64,000 nucleotides of DNA from NCBI GenBank assembly GCA_963576725.1, contig OY755237.1:62532979-62596978 (forward strand). The letters are read 5' to 3'. Positions within the stretch are counted from its first letter, which is position 1. Each line of letters starts with the position of its first letter. The notes below the pieces were generated by a model that was not told the origin of the DNA, ran no database searches, and saw only the letters and a program-made list of their open reading frames with translations. A program made the translations under genes and the position numbers. Source of the DNA: Azorinus chamasolen (taxonomy: Eukaryota; Mollusca; Bivalvia; Cardiida; Solecurtidae). Below, in pieces: positions 9,630 to 20,429 of this stretch.

Positions 9630-11443
9630 CTTTCACTACATTCTTTCAGCATCATGTTTAGGTCCTCTACAAAAGTTATATAAATTGTGTTCCTGGGGTC
9701 AAAATTGGCACCGCCCCTGGGGTGTTAAGTTTTCAATAGGTACATATAGTGAAAACTTTGAAAATCTTCTCCTCTGATTGTCTGGTGAGCGATGTCAGGG
9801 CCATTCTGACCCTCTTGTATGAATTATGACCCTGGGGTCAAAATTGGCCCCGCCCCAGGGGTGGGAAGTTTTCAATAGAAACAAATAGTGAAATCTTTGA
9901 AATTCTTCTCCTCTGAAACTGAAAGGCTCTCATCTTTCATATTTGGCACAGAGCATCATGTTCAGGTCCTCTACAAAAGTTATATAAATTATGGCCCTGA
10001 GGTCAAAATTGGCCCCGCCCCAGGGGTGGGCAGTTTTCAATAGAAATATATAGTGAAAACTTTGAAAATCTTCTCCTCTGAAACTAGAAGGTTCTCAACT
10101 TTCATATTTGGCACATAGCATCATGTTCAGGTCCTCTACAAATATTATATAAATTATGGCCCTGGGTTTAAAATTGGCTCCGCCCCAGGGGTGGGCAGTT
10201 TTCAATGGAAACAAATAGTGAAATCTTTGAAAATCTTCTCCTCTGAAACTGGAAGGCGCTCAGCTTTCATATTTGGCACAGAGCATCATGTTCAGGTCCT
10301 CTACAAAAGTTATATAAAATATGCCCCTGGGGCCAAAATTGGCCCCGCCCCAGGGGTGGGAAGTTTTCAATAGAAACATATAGTAAATCTTTGAAAATCT
10401 TCTCCTTTGAAACCAGAAAGTTCTCAGCTTTCATATTTGGCACATAGCATCATGTTCAGGTCCTCTACAAAAGTAATATAAATTATGCCCCAGGGGTGGG
10501 CAGTTTTCAATAGAAACAAATAGTGAAATCTTTGAAAATCTCCCCTGAAGCTGGAAGGCTCTCAGCTTTCATATTTGGCACAGAGCATTATGTTTAGGTC
10601 CTCTACAAATGTTATATAAATTATACCCCTAGGGTCAAAATTGGCCCCGCCCCAGGGGTGGGCAGTTTTCAATAGAAACATATAGTGAAAACTTTGAAAA
10701 TCTTCTCCTCTGAAACTGGAAGGTTCTCTGAAAATCTTCTCCTCTGAAACTGGAAGGATCTCAGATTTCATATTTGGCACATATCATCATGTTTAGGTCC
10801 TCTATAAAAGTTATATAAATTATGGCCCTGGGGTTAAAATTGGCCCCGCCCCAGGGGTGGGCAGTTTTCAATAGAAACAAATAGTGAAATCTTTGAAAAT
10901 CTTCTCCTCTGAAACTGGAAGGCGCTTAGCTTTCATATTTGGCACAGAGCATCATGTTCAGGTCCTCTACAGAAGTCTATTAATTATTGCCCTGGGGTCA
11001 AAATTGTCCCCGCCCCAGGGATGGGCAGTTTTCAATGGAAACAAATAGTGAAAACTTTGAAAATCTTCTTCTCTGAATCTGGAAAGTTCTCAGCTTTCAT
11101 ATTTGGCGCATAGCATCATGTATAGGTCCTCTACAAAAGTATATGAATTATGGCCCTGGGGTCAAAATTGGCCCCGCCCCAGGGGTGGGTAGTTTTCAGT
11201 AGAAACATACAGAGAAAACTTGAAAATCTTCTCCTCTGAAACTGAAAGGTTCTCAGCTTTCATATTTGGCTCATAGCACCATGTTCAAGTCCTCTACAAA
11301 AGTTATATAAATTATGCCCCTGGGGTCAAAATTGGCCTGCCCCAGGGCCGGCTAGTATTCTATAGAAACATATAGTGAAAACTTTGAAAATCTTCTCCTC
11401 TGATTGTCTGGTGAGCGCTTCAGGGCCATTCTGGCCCTCTTGT
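9630..11443 (+). repeat. Satellite-carrying element 2, main array (~163-bp units)
   Basis: About ten to eleven units. The marker GGGTCAAAATTGGCCCCGCC recurs at roughly 163-bp spacing, with one short unit near 10480 and a small internal duplication near 10728. The array ends TCTGGTGAGCGCTTCAGGGC, then CTCTTGTTT. An internal copy of the same end motif lies at about 9780. Several short frames here (for instance reading NFDPRG) are artefacts. Confidence 0.9.
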
Positions 11444-11656
11444 TTCTTAACACATTGTCAGGCTGATACACAGTGTACATCATTATGAGACGCTGAGTTT
11501 CATGGTGTCTCATCTAGATCCAAACTACATGTAGTTATTTTAATGGTTATAACAAAGTCACAAGTACAGTGTTGAAGGTTGAAATACTAGACAAGATAAC
11601 TTGGGAGGAAAATAACCAAATTAGGTCAACTAGACATACAGGGATTTGTTTTCAAT

Positions 11657-11891
11657 TTAACACTTTGCATATTTTCATTCCTTTGCAAACAGAGTAGACC
11701 CATATTAGACGGCTCCTTGTAGGAACTGTTTGATCAGGACTTGCTCTCTTTGCTTATGGAATTACATGTATATAAGTTTGATATTGCTATTTTTGTTGAG
11801 GGAAAAGGTCCCTTGAATATTTTAACTTTTAAGTGAATGAATATTCATGAAGTGACATTCACGCATAAATGTTCACGAGGAAAAGAGTTAA
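11657..11891 (+). mobile_element. TTAA-A MITE, diverged (235 bp)
   Basis: TTAA at both ends with degraded tips (TTAACACTTTGC and AAAAGAGTTAA). The palindrome at about 11685-11754 has several unpaired changes. An older copy. Confidence 0.75.
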
Positions 11892-12476
11892 GTTAATTGT
11901 TAGAATTGCTGAATGCTAACATTTGAATGTAAGTCTGGATGCAGAGTATATTAGTGTGATAAAATGGCAGTAAAGAAAGGAAATTATAAATAACATATCA
12001 ATATCATATCCTCAAGGCTCCCAACGATCAGGACCTGCACTGTTTGTCGTTGAAAATTCTCGAGCACATTTTACCCTTTGATATTAAGTGCAAAAGATAC
12101 TATGATTAACAATACATGTATATGGAGACGAACAAGCATAATTAGAAAATCTAAACAAGATATTTTTAATAACACCTATCTTGCTGCAGCTCATTAGAAT
12201 AAAAGATATGGTTCAGCTGAGAAATAATAGATTTTGATAGATCTGGTCCTGATGTTATAAAACGTTATGCTTTAGTCTGAGATAATTCTCAAGCATCTGA
12301 TTGGTCAGATTCTGAGCTTGCTACTTGAGCATGATCCCAGACTCAGAAGTTATACAACATTGGACTCAGTATGCACCATATCTACAGCCTAGAATATGAC
12401 TGCAATCCTTCCATGACAGGAAGTGTAAGTTTCAAATACACTGATATAACCCTTTACCCAATAGATAAGTTTTTTT
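11892..12476. other. Spacer with MITE debris
   Basis: Contains half an A-type arm (about 12020-12060) and a worn HP-J hairpin (about 12255-12365). No gene seen. Confidence 0.55.
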
Positions 12477-12705
12477 TTAAACCTTTCCCTGTTCTATATC
12501 CTGTCCAAACACCTACTGAATATTCATGAGGAAAAATAATATAACGAAATATGGAAGGTTGAGCATTGTAGCCATTTTAGAAAGTAAAGAAACAGATCTT
12601 TCAAATTCCATTAGCAAACAGAGCAGATCCTCTAGGAGCCATCTGATCTTGGTCTACTCTGATTGCAGATGCGTTAAAACACGTTTATATGAGGGAAAGG
12701 GTTAA
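12477..12705 (-). mobile_element. TTAA-A MITE, second subfamily (229 bp)
   Basis: Tips are TTAAACCTTTCCCTGTTC and TGAGGGAAAGGGTTAA. This subfamily has a different long shoulder (AATATGGAAGGTTGAGC, then AGAAAGTAAAGAAACAGA). The left palindrome arm is shortened. Confidence 0.85.
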
Positions 12706-12710
12706 CTTCT

Positions 12711-12770
12711 TCGCAAACAGATTAGACAGCTGTATGAGTCATCTGATCAGGATCTGTTCTGTTTGCTTGT
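12711..12770. mobile_element. TTAA-A palindrome fragment
   Basis: GCAAACAGATTAGACAGC pairs with a downstream arm ending CTGTTTGC. No element ends. It directly follows the previous copy. Confidence 0.6.
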
Positions 12771-12836
12771 GGAATTGTATACATTAGATTAGTTTCTTCC
12801 AAGGCGGAGTCTCTTGTTTGTTAGTCGTTGTAATAA

Positions 12837-13063
12837 TTAACTCATTCTCTCCCAGACTATTTTTAGATCCAACCTCTTTGAATAAATCTACCGAAAAGGA
12901 GCATTAACTATAGAAAAGGGTAATTTTTGAACTGTGTAGTTTTGAAACCATTGTGATAAATAGAGCATTTGCTCTAATGAGCAAATGCTCTATTTATCAC
13001 AATGGTTTCAAAATTGACATTTACATAGGCGCAATAAAGCGACAGTAGGAAAGAATGAGTTAA
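12837..13063 (+). mobile_element. TTAA-B MITE (227 bp)
   Basis: TTAACTCATTCTCTCCCA to AAGAATGAGTTAA. The palindrome core here is GCATTTGCTCTAATGAGC, so the loop differs from other B copies (TAAT in place of CTATAG) while the arms still pair. Confidence 0.9.
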
Positions 13064-13127
13064 GCTTATTTTCTGTTCACAAACACATTTATATATCTTA
13101 CATGAATATCCATAGAGTAAAGGGTTA
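13064..13127 (+). mobile_element. TTAA-A MITE, right end fragment
   Basis: ATCTTACATGAATATCC through AGTAAAGGGTTAA, adjacent to the B copy. Confidence 0.6.
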
Positions 13128-13129
13128 AT

Positions 13130-13889
13130 TTCCATTATGTTTTCCACTATACGAGCACAGAAACGGGAAACAATTCATGCAATGCAAACAGTGTAGAGCC
13201 TGACCAGTATCTACGTGACTTGTGTGCTTTCATTGTTTGACGTCATTAGTATGTTGGTAGCAAACCTTGGAACAGTGTTGATCCTTATCAGATGTTACAT
13301 CTGTTTTTATCAAGTAAAGGATTTATTAATGGGAAGGGCTTTTAAAGCAAACCAATATAATTAGTTACCTGTAGACAACCGTGATAAACTTTGTTACCAT
13401 AATGTTGTATTCATATTTGAATAGTTTCAAGATGAATATTAAAGTGTCGATGGAGACTTCGTCTTGCCTTGTACTTTTCTTGTTTACCGACAATTATCAA
13501 GCTACTTCCAATCAACCCCTGAAACAGGTATCTTCCTCGTATGCAGCACAATTTGGTTCATATAAGGGTTTTTAGGACCTGGCATTGAAACTACAGGACC
13601 CCTATAAGAATCACATTTTCTGTCTGTACGTCCGCTCACACGAATTGATGGTTAGGTGACACTGAGAACAAAATCTTTTGTGTTTACAATGGGAAAACAT
13701 TGTTTTTATGCATGAAATATTTATTTAAAGATGGATTCAAGGGAAACTCGGGCACAGAGTTCCTGAAAAACGACGACACAGGTGGTTTAAATTTGATCTC
13801 GATCCGGTAAGAACTGAAAAAAATTCTCGATTCAAATTCAGTGACAAAGTAAATTGAAATGGACAGTAGGTAAAACTTTACTCAAGAAA
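13130..13889. other. Spacer with one degraded hairpin arm
   Basis: A worn arm (GCAAACAGTGTAGAGCCTGA, about 13177) is the only recognisable repeat. The 64-codon frame at 13381 has no other support. Confidence 0.5.
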
Positions 13890-14280
13890 AATGTTTTTCT
13901 ACGCTTTTGCAAACAGAGTAGAACCAGATCAGGCGGCTCCTGTAGGAGCAGTCTGGATCTGCTCTGTTTGCTTATGATATAATATAGACAATCCTACAGT
14001 TTCTGCCATGGCTAAACATTCCTGTACTATTATAAAAATAAATCTGGGTCCATGCTTATAAAACTTTTAGTTGAGTCTGAGTTCGTTCTCAAGTTTTTGA
14101 TTGGTCAGATTTGAGCCTTTGGCTCAAATCTGACCAATCAAAAGCTTGAGAACTCAAATCTGACCAATCAAAAGCTTGCGAACGAACTCAGACTCAACTA
14201 AAACGCTTTATAAGCAGTGACCCAGATGATATTCATGAGGTCGTTGTTACGTTCATGAATATTCATGTTGGAAATATTTA
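13890..14280 (+). mobile_element. TTAA-A MITE split by an HP-J insertion
   Basis: The A palindrome (about 13913-13974) and first shoulder up to TTATAAAAATAAAT are followed by HP-J, after which the A shoulder resumes at ATATTCATGA. The right terminus is degraded. Confidence 0.8.
14044..14225. mobile_element. HP-J hairpin element, nested in family A
   Basis: Inverted ends CTGGGTCCATGCTTATAAA (14044-14062) and its near-complement (14207-14225). The whole element is one long hairpin around GAGCCTTTGGCTC. The right arm carries a tandem duplication of about 30 bp (CAAATCTGACCAATCAAAAG twice), so the arms are now unequal. The superfamily is not evident. Confidence 0.85.
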
Positions 14281-14476
14281 TCCATTATCATACTGTACAC
14301 ATATCTACCCAAACTCTGCTATTTTCTAGCTTCCTATTCGTTCAAGCTACATGTATTTGATAACCCTCTGGCCAACTGCCAAATAGCTTGTATCCTAATC
14401 AGACGCCAATATGCCCGCTTGACTTTATTTGCTAACGAAAACTGCATATTGTCCTGCTATGGGCAGTTTTGTTTAC

Positions 14477-14696
14477 TTAACTCATTCCCTCCTAGATTAT
14501 TTATAGACCGACCTTTTTTAATAATTCTAAAACTAAAAGGAGCATTTACTAGAGAAAAATGATTTTTAGAAATGTGTAGTTTTGAAACCATTCTGATAAG
14601 TAGAGCATTTGCTCCTAAGGAACAAATGCTCTTTTAATCACAATGGTTTCAAAAAGTTGACTTTTATAGAGGCGTCAGTGGGAGGAAATGGGTTAA
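14477..14696 (+). mobile_element. TTAA-B MITE (220 bp)
   Basis: TTAACTCATTCCCTCCTA to GAGGAAATGGGTTAA. The hairpin arms have about four mismatches, indicating more age than the 272 and 61561 copies. Confidence 0.88.
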
Positions 14697-15010
14697 ACTG
14701 GCGTCTGACCCGGAACACGACGTGCTGAAGATGAGGTAATGGGATCACTTGTCAGCCGCTCACAATTTCCCTCAAACGATACACTAGAGACCGCTGATTG
14801 AAAGATATGCAACATGTGGGTGTTTTATCGAACTTGTTAACAGAATTGCAGTTTTTTTGTAAAACTCCGGAGGGAAGAAACAACTTTAATAACCAATTTA
14901 CTCCCACGATCCCTTAAATGGGGAATAGGCAAACAGTGGAGAGCTATATCAAACGGTTCATTAAGGAGTCCTGTGAACAGGGTCTGTATTGGGTTTTATA
15001 CCTGCCCAAA
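14697..15010. other. Spacer with a worn hairpin
   Basis: A degraded palindrome (GGCAAACAGTGGAGAG) at about 14928-14995. No gene seen. Confidence 0.5.
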
Positions 15011-15235
15011 TAACGCTTACTATGCGGGGCACGAGTAGACCCAGATGAGAGGGCTCCTAGAGGAACCCATACTGTGCGGGGCACAATTCACTATTGCCGT
15101 TTGCAAACAGTGTAGATCCAGATGAGAGGGCTCCTAAAGGAGCCCTCTCATCAGGGTCTACACTTTGTCATGTTGCACTATCTTTAGAACAATCCCTAAA
15201 TATTCACCGTAGGCCTGGCCTGTTACTATCAAATG
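15011..15235 (+). mobile_element. TTAA-G MITE with internal duplication
   Basis: The G left end (GCTTACTATGCGGGGCACGA) appears again at about 15068 (ACTGTGCGGGGCACAATTC), each followed by a hairpin arm. The second hairpin (15103-15165) is nearly perfect around GGCTCCTAAAGGAGCC. The right end is missing. Confidence 0.75.
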
Positions 15236-15328
15236 TTTTCAATTGCACATATTCCACCCACATGCGAAATGAATGGACTCTGAATTTCGATTTGGACAAG
15301 TTTATCAGACAAAATGGCAATACATGTG

Positions 15329-15566
15329 TTTACCCTATTTACTCCATAAATACGCCTTTGCAAAAAGAGTAGATCTAGATCGGACGGCTCCTATAGGTAC
15401 CGTCTAATCAGGGTCTGCTCTGTTTGCTTATGATATAATATAGATGTGATTCTTCAATTTTTGACATAACCAAAACTTCTGTCCATATGTTATTAAACAA
15501 TATTAATCTAATTAATAGCCATGATGTCATTATTTCTTAAATGCATATTCATGGAGTAAAGGGGTT
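15329..15566 (+). mobile_element. TTAA-A MITE (238 bp)
   Basis: Starts CCCTATTTACTCCATAAATA and ends CATGGAGTAAAGGGG. Both TTAA flanks are mutated (TTAC left, GTTT right). The palindrome at about 15360-15429 has CTCCTATAGGTA at its centre. Confidence 0.85.
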
Positions 15567-16009
15567 TGTAACAGTTCGTCTCATATCAATACCAGTGGGC
15601 AGACTATCAATCTGACTTGTTCAAACTTGTAATTTGTGAAATAACATGGCATGGGTTTGACAAATTTCAATCTGCCTCATTCAATACGAGTGCAGACCCG
15701 TCTTTTTGACGTGAATCAAATAGTGTGACATGTAATAACCTGATTAAATTGTAACTCTAGGGATGGTCAGGACGACTATCAATTTATTTCGTTTGCAAGC
15801 AACTGTCTGAAATTAGAAATAAATACATAAAGAAATATTACGATACTAACCTAGCGTGTTGTTGCAAAGTACAGAGACAAATGGTTGTTTAGCTAACATT
15901 TAGCTTCCGCAATAACATGCTTAATAACGTGGCTTTTAAAAACGTCATTGTGTTTAATGAGAAAATTGACCACAGCATGTCGATGTTTTCTTTTTGTTCG
16001 CTATACATG
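15567..16009. other. Non-repetitive spacer
   Basis: Nothing recognised apart from scattered A/T-rich sequence. Confidence 0.5.
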
Positions 16010-16215
16010 TACAGTAAAACCTCTATATAACGGCCACTAGATTATGTTAATTAGTTGATATTCAGGGCAGGTGGTAGCATAAAACAAGGCAAAAGTAAAA
16101 CAGAACGCTCCTATAGGAGCGTTCTGTTTAACTTTCACCTTGCTTTAAGCAGCCACCTGCTTTTAACACAAAATACTTGGTGTAATTCAGTGACCGTTAT
16201 AGAGAGGTTTTACTG
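16010..16215 (+). mobile_element. TA-D MITE, full length (206 bp)
   Basis: TACAGTAAAACCTCTATATA to GAGAGGTTTTACTGTA. Long central palindrome GGGCAGGTGG...CCACCTGC around CGCTCCTATAGGAGCG. TA is the target site. Confidence 0.93.
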
Positions 16216-16389
16216 TACTATTATATGTCATGTCATAAAACTACTGTATCTACACGACGACGTGTAATTGCAATGAGGTAAAAGTTCCTACAAGAATCTG
16301 TTCTGTTCTGGTCTGTTCTTATGTACTGGTATTTTTTGTAAAAATAAAAAACGTAAGTCATTGTTCTTCGTGATAGAGACAACATTTTA

Positions 16390-16440
16390 CGACTTTGCAA
16401 ACAAAGTAACAGTTTTGTCTGCTGGGTTTGCTTATGGAAT
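16390..16440. mobile_element. TTAA-A palindrome remnant
   Basis: GCAAACAAAGTAACAG and CTGCTGGGTTTGCTTATGG remain; the centre of the hairpin is deleted. Confidence 0.55.
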
Positions 16441-16444
16441 TGAA

Positions 16445-16652
16445 TACAGTAAAACCTCTCTATAACGGCTACTTAATTACATCAGGTATTTTGTGTTAAA
16501 GGCAAGTGTCTGCTTAAAGCAAGGTAAAAGTAAAACAGAACGCTCTTATAGGAGCGTTTTGTTTTACTGTCACCTTACTTTAAGCTGCCACCTGCCCTAA
16601 ATGCTAACTAATTAACATAATTCAGTGGCCGTTATAGAGAGGTTGTATTGTA
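16445..16652 (+). mobile_element. TA-D MITE (208 bp)
   Basis: Same plan as the copy at 16010. The right tip has decayed to GAGGTTGTATTGTA. Confidence 0.92.
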
Positions 16653-16712
16653 GCTCTGGTTTTACAGTTTTCTATTATACCAGTATAACAAAATAGTCAA
16701 TAAATAGTCGAG

Positions 16713-16890
16713 GTGCCATTGGTTCTTTCATGAATATTCAACAAGTAAATCACAACGTGTTTTTATTTTCAAGCAGCTTTGATCTAGAGGAGTCGCCAAG
16801 TAACTACTTACTAGGCGGTTCATTGGGACCCAATCTGTTTTAGACGCTGTCAAAAGTTCTCGAACGCTTGCACGAATTAGAGTAACAATA
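16713..16890. repeat. TTAA-H-like unit, copy 1 of a local duplication
   Basis: A worn H hairpin (GATCTAGAGGAGTCGCCAAG, then GGCGGTTCATTGGGACCC) with H shoulder AAAGTTCTCGAACGCTTG. It is paralogous to 17003-17132 plus 17578-17625 and supplies the 'empty site' for the insertion there. Confidence 0.8.
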
Positions 16891-16994
16891 AGCAAACGGA
16901 GAAAACCCTAATTAGACGGATCCTTCATGAGCCGTCTGGTCTGGATCTACTCTGTTTGCGAGGACGCATACGGTATTTATATAGCAAAGAGTTA
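16887..16994 (-). mobile_element. TTAA-A MITE, right half
   Basis: Palindrome with GGATCCTTCATGAGCC centre and tail TAGCAAAGAGTTAA. Confidence 0.75.
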
Positions 16995-17132
16995 ATGTAA
17001 TGGTGACGTCATTAGTTCTTTCATGCATATTCAAGAAGTAAATCCCGCCCCGTTTTTCATGTGCGAGCAGCTTGTTTCTAGAGGCGAGGCCGAGTAATTA
17101 CTAACTAGACGTCTCATTGGGACTCAAGCTGT

Positions 17133-17577
17133 TTAAGACCCTTTCCCTGTTCTATGTTTATTCCAAAGTTCAATACAGTAAAACCTCTCTATAGCGACGA
17201 CTAAATTACATCAAGTATTTTGTGTTAAAGGCAGGTGGATGCTTAAAGCAAGGTGAAAGTTTAACAGAACGCTCCTATTGGAGCGTTCTGTTTTACTTTC
17301 ACCTTGCTTTAAGCAACCACCTGCCCAAAATACCAACTGATTAACACAATTTAGTGGTCGTTATAGAGAGGTTTTACTGTACCAGCTGAATATTTATAGA
17401 CAAGACAGTGTTCATGAAATATGGAAGGTCGAACATTATAGTAAAGAAACACATTTTTCAAATTCCATTAGCATACAGAGCAGACCCTGATCAGATGGCC
17501 GTTATAGGTGCCGTCTGATCTGAGTCTAACCTGTTTGCAAATACGCGAAAACACGTTTATATGAAGGAAGGGATTAA
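17133..17577 (-). mobile_element. TTAA-A MITE (second subfamily) containing a TA-D MITE
   Basis: TTAAGACCCTTTCCCTG to GAAGGAAGGGATTAA, with TTAA on both sides. It is inserted in the duplicated H-like unit. Its own shoulder is split at CAATA by TA-D. The palindrome is at about 17470-17538. Confidence 0.9.
17174..17381 (+). mobile_element. TA-D MITE, nested
   Basis: TACAGTAAAACCTCTC to GAGAGGTTTTACTGTA with TA on both sides. Other copies of the host (36362, 50727) show the empty site TTCAATACC, which proves TA duplication. Confidence 0.95.
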
Positions 17578-17679
17578 AGGCTGTTAAAGGTTTCTCGAAT
17601 GCTTGCACGAATTAAAATAACAATCGAAACCTGTCAGCGGTTTTGCAAGCATTGTTCACATAACAAGTAGAGTTACATG

Positions 17680-17926
17680 TAACCCTTCCCTTGTTGGATA
17701 TTTATGTCAGAAATAAGTACATCGTGAATATTTATTAGCCGGATTTTAATAATGACGTGTACACAGGGCATGTTTTCGTATTGGTAGAAACTGTTGAGCC
17801 AGATCTATTATAAGTCCATAAGCAAACAGCAGACCCAGCTCTGACGACTCCTACAGGGGCCATCTGATCTACTTCGACTCTGTCTGCAAATGCGCGGAAA
17901 AGAGTTTGTATGAAGAAACGAGTTTT
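17680..17926 (-). mobile_element. TTAA-A MITE (247 bp)
   Basis: GTAACCCTTCCCTTGTTGG to AGAAACGAGTTTTACC. Tips and TTAA are mutated. The palindrome at about 17822-17889 is worn. Confidence 0.78.
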
Positions 17927-17938
17927 ACCCTTCCAACG

Positions 17939-18188
17939 TTAACCATTCGCTTGCTATGCACGTCAATATAACTTCCTGTAAATAGTGAAAACCCAGATGA
18001 GACAGCTCCTTCAGGGGCTGTCTCATCAGGGTCTGCACTATTTACAAGTTGATTGTGCAACCAGTGCACTCCACAGCAGTGATTGCACAGCGAAATACTT
18101 GTACACAATGAAGATATATGTAATTATACAACAGAGCATGGGTAAAGAAGGAGAAATGTATTTTAAAATTCAGCAAGAGAAGGGTTAA
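17939..18188 (+). mobile_element. TTAA-C MITE, full length (250 bp)
   Basis: TTAACCATTCGCTTGC to GAGAAGGGTTAA. The loop is CTCCTTCAGGGG, so one stem pair is a G.T wobble. Confidence 0.94.
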
Positions 18189-18272
18189 GATGCAGAGTGG
18201 AATAGCCCATCAGTGTTTAACTATAGATTCTACTCTGTGTGAAAGGCTTGACTTTGCTACAGAGCTTTGAAT

Positions 18273-18341
18273 TACAAACAGTATAGACTCGGATCAGAGG
18301 GCTCCTTCAGGAGCCCTCAGATCTGGGTATACGCTGTTTGC
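18273..18341. mobile_element. G/A-type palindrome without element ends
   Basis: ACAAACAGTATAGACTCGGA and a matching arm ending CGCTGTTTGC, centred on GGGCTCCTTCAGGAGCCC. The flanks are unrelated to known MITE shoulders. Confidence 0.75.
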
Positions 18342-19285
18342 AAATTACAGTACATGCATGCCCCGCATTCAATGGGTCAAGCTATTTAAAGACTGACCAA
18401 TAACTTGGACTACGTCCGTTTTCATAACATTCGTATAACAACAATAGGCCTACGCTGAAATATGATAAATGTACAGTGTTGAGTGAAGAGGACTAATTGC
18501 AACATTAGTGTAGGCCTACAGTTTGGAACGTATGAGACACAGAACAAACTGCATGACCCATTGTTTATGGAAACGACTTCCAAATAACGGTGACAACAGT
18601 TTAGAACCCTATGTGGAACAGAACAAGCTATAAACAGAGAAAAATCTTCCAAATAACGGATAGGCCTATAGAGGATCTGTTGCGAGTTGTCTTTTAAAAT
18701 CACATGTTCCTAAACGAGCCTTAGAAAATGTCATTAAGCGAGCCTTGGCGAGCTTAATAACATTTTCTTGGTGAGTTTTGGAACCTGTCATCTTAAAAGA
18801 CAACGAGCATCAGATTCTTTTTCTCACATAACAAATAAGTGCATTTTCGCCGTTTAAATGACATGTAAACATCGGTTTCCATGGTTTGACGTCATATCTG
18901 ATGTATGGCGTCATATATACGTTCTAAAGTGATCTTACACGTGTTACAGATTATAAGGGAACCCGTTGTTCTAACTCGGAGATAAGAGAAGGTATTTGAG
19001 AAACAACGGTTTGGAACTTTATGACACAGAATAAACTGCGTAACACACTGTTTATGAAAATAAACAGAGAAAATGCTTCCAATTAAGGAAGAAAAAAGTT
19101 TCAAAACAGTTTAAAATTTTCACGTGGGAGTTGTAATAGTTATGTACGAAGCCATTGATTCTGTGGTGTAGTTTAGAAGGTTTAGTTCACTTTATATCAC
19201 CCGCTTTATTGCAACAAAGAATAAGATATTACAACGAAAGCGTGTCGTAACAGTCTATTTATGTAACCATAAACCCAATGTCTCG
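18342..19285. other. Spacer with two diverged related blocks
   Basis: Two blocks (about 18520-18660 and 19000-19085) share GTTTGGAAC, TGAGACACAGAA/TGACACAGAATAAACTGC and ACAGAGAAAA. A hairpin at about 18726-18766 pairs AAAATGTCATTAAGC with GCTTAATAACATTTT. Two minus-strand frames (93 and 70 codons) overlay these blocks and are unsupported. Confidence 0.5.
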
Positions 19286-19499
19286 TTAACCATTTCCCTC
19301 ATATAAATGCAAGGTCACGCTTTTGCAAACAGAGTAGACCTAGATCAGACGGCTCCTGTAGGAGCCGTCTGATCAGGGTCTGCTCTGTTTGCTAAAGAAT
19401 TTGTCATAGATAGGACTAATCAGTTTCTAACAATACCAAAAATCCTCGTATACATATGTTATTATTGCTTAAGTGAATATTAAACAGGGAAAGGATTAA
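19286..19499 (+). mobile_element. TTAA-A MITE, second subfamily (214 bp)
   Basis: TTAACCATTTCCCTCATATA to ACAGGGAAAGGATTAA. The palindrome (about 19324-19392, CTCCTGTAGGAG) has intact arms apart from the conserved A/T mismatch. Confidence 0.92.
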
Positions 19500-19708
19500 T
19501 AAGCATATAAGAAATAATGACATAATGGATATTAATTGGATGATGTTTTGTAATGACATATGAACACACAGCTTTTTATTTGCTATGATAGAAAGTTTAG
19601 AATCAGATCAGTATTGTTTAATAAGCACACATGGCGCGGCTCCTACAAGAGCCATCTGATTTGGATCTACTCTGTTTAAAAAAGAGCCAAAATGCATAAA
19701 CATAGCTT
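19500..19708 (-). mobile_element. TTAA-A MITE, ends missing
   Basis: Shoulder ATAAGAAATAATGACATAAT and a worn palindrome (about 19618-19682). It abuts the copy to its left. Confidence 0.7.
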
Positions 19709-19898
19709 AAACAGTTCAGAAGCGTTTATTAGTTACAGAAGTCAAGAAAGATAATCACGCTGAAGACCATATCAAGAATGTAAACCGGCATAGTTATTTC
19801 CCCTTTTGAGCTACATTTTATATTTTCTGTAATTTATAATAATGCACGGGACATAGTTTGTCCTAAGATTGAACGAATCGGAAGGTAAATTTACGACA

Positions 19899-20075
19899 TA
19901 CAGTGAAACCTCTCTAAACCAGTATTCTAGTAGAGACTAATTTAGATAAGGCAGGTGTCTTCTTAATGCAGGGTGAAAGTCATGCAGAAAGTTTCACCCT
20001 GCATTAAGCAGCCACCTGTCTCAAAGACCGATATTTATACTAAATTGAACGTCCGGTTTAGAGGGTTTTACTGTT
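19899..20075 (+). mobile_element. TA-E MITE with collapsed hairpin (177 bp)
   Basis: TACAGTGAAACCTCTCTAAA to GAGGGTTTTACTGTT. The palindrome centre is deleted, so CATGCAGAAAG joins TTTCACCC directly. Hairpin loss has removed about 30 bp. Confidence 0.88.
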
Positions 20076-20240
20076 TAATATTTACAGGATACATGTCAAA
20101 TGTAGCATTACCCTAAATAACTAATACTTAGGACAGACGGACTTAGGCATATAGGGCAGACCCAGATCAAACTGCTCCAGGCCTCCTCTGTATCCAAACG
20201 TTATGCAAAGTTAATCACGGATTCGCTGGTCGCATGCGAA

Positions 20241-20429
20241 AGTCTGAACGTATAATCCAAGTCTGAACGTATAATCCAAGTCTGAACGTATAATCCAAGT
20301 CTGAACGTATAATCCAAGTCTGAACGTATAATCCAAGTCTGAACGTATAATCCAAGTCTGAACGTATAATCCAAGTCTGAACGTATAATCCAAGTCTGAA
20401 CGTATAATCCAAGTCTGAACGTATAATCC
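20241..20429. repeat. 19-bp minisatellite, 10 perfect copies
   Basis: The unit TCTGAACGTATAATCCAAG starts at 20243 and repeats every 19 bases to 20414. The copies are identical. Because 19 is not divisible by 3, the array reads as a 19-residue repeat (with YTFRLG and YVQTW) in open minus-strand frames. These are artefacts. Confidence 0.98.

Larger units (their letters stand above)
17003..17625. repeat. Copy 2 of the local duplication, split by nested MITEs
   Basis: Left part 17003-17132 and right part 17578-17625 align to the copy at 16713. The break is exactly a TTAA where copy 1 reads TTTTAGACGCTG. Confidence 0.8.
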
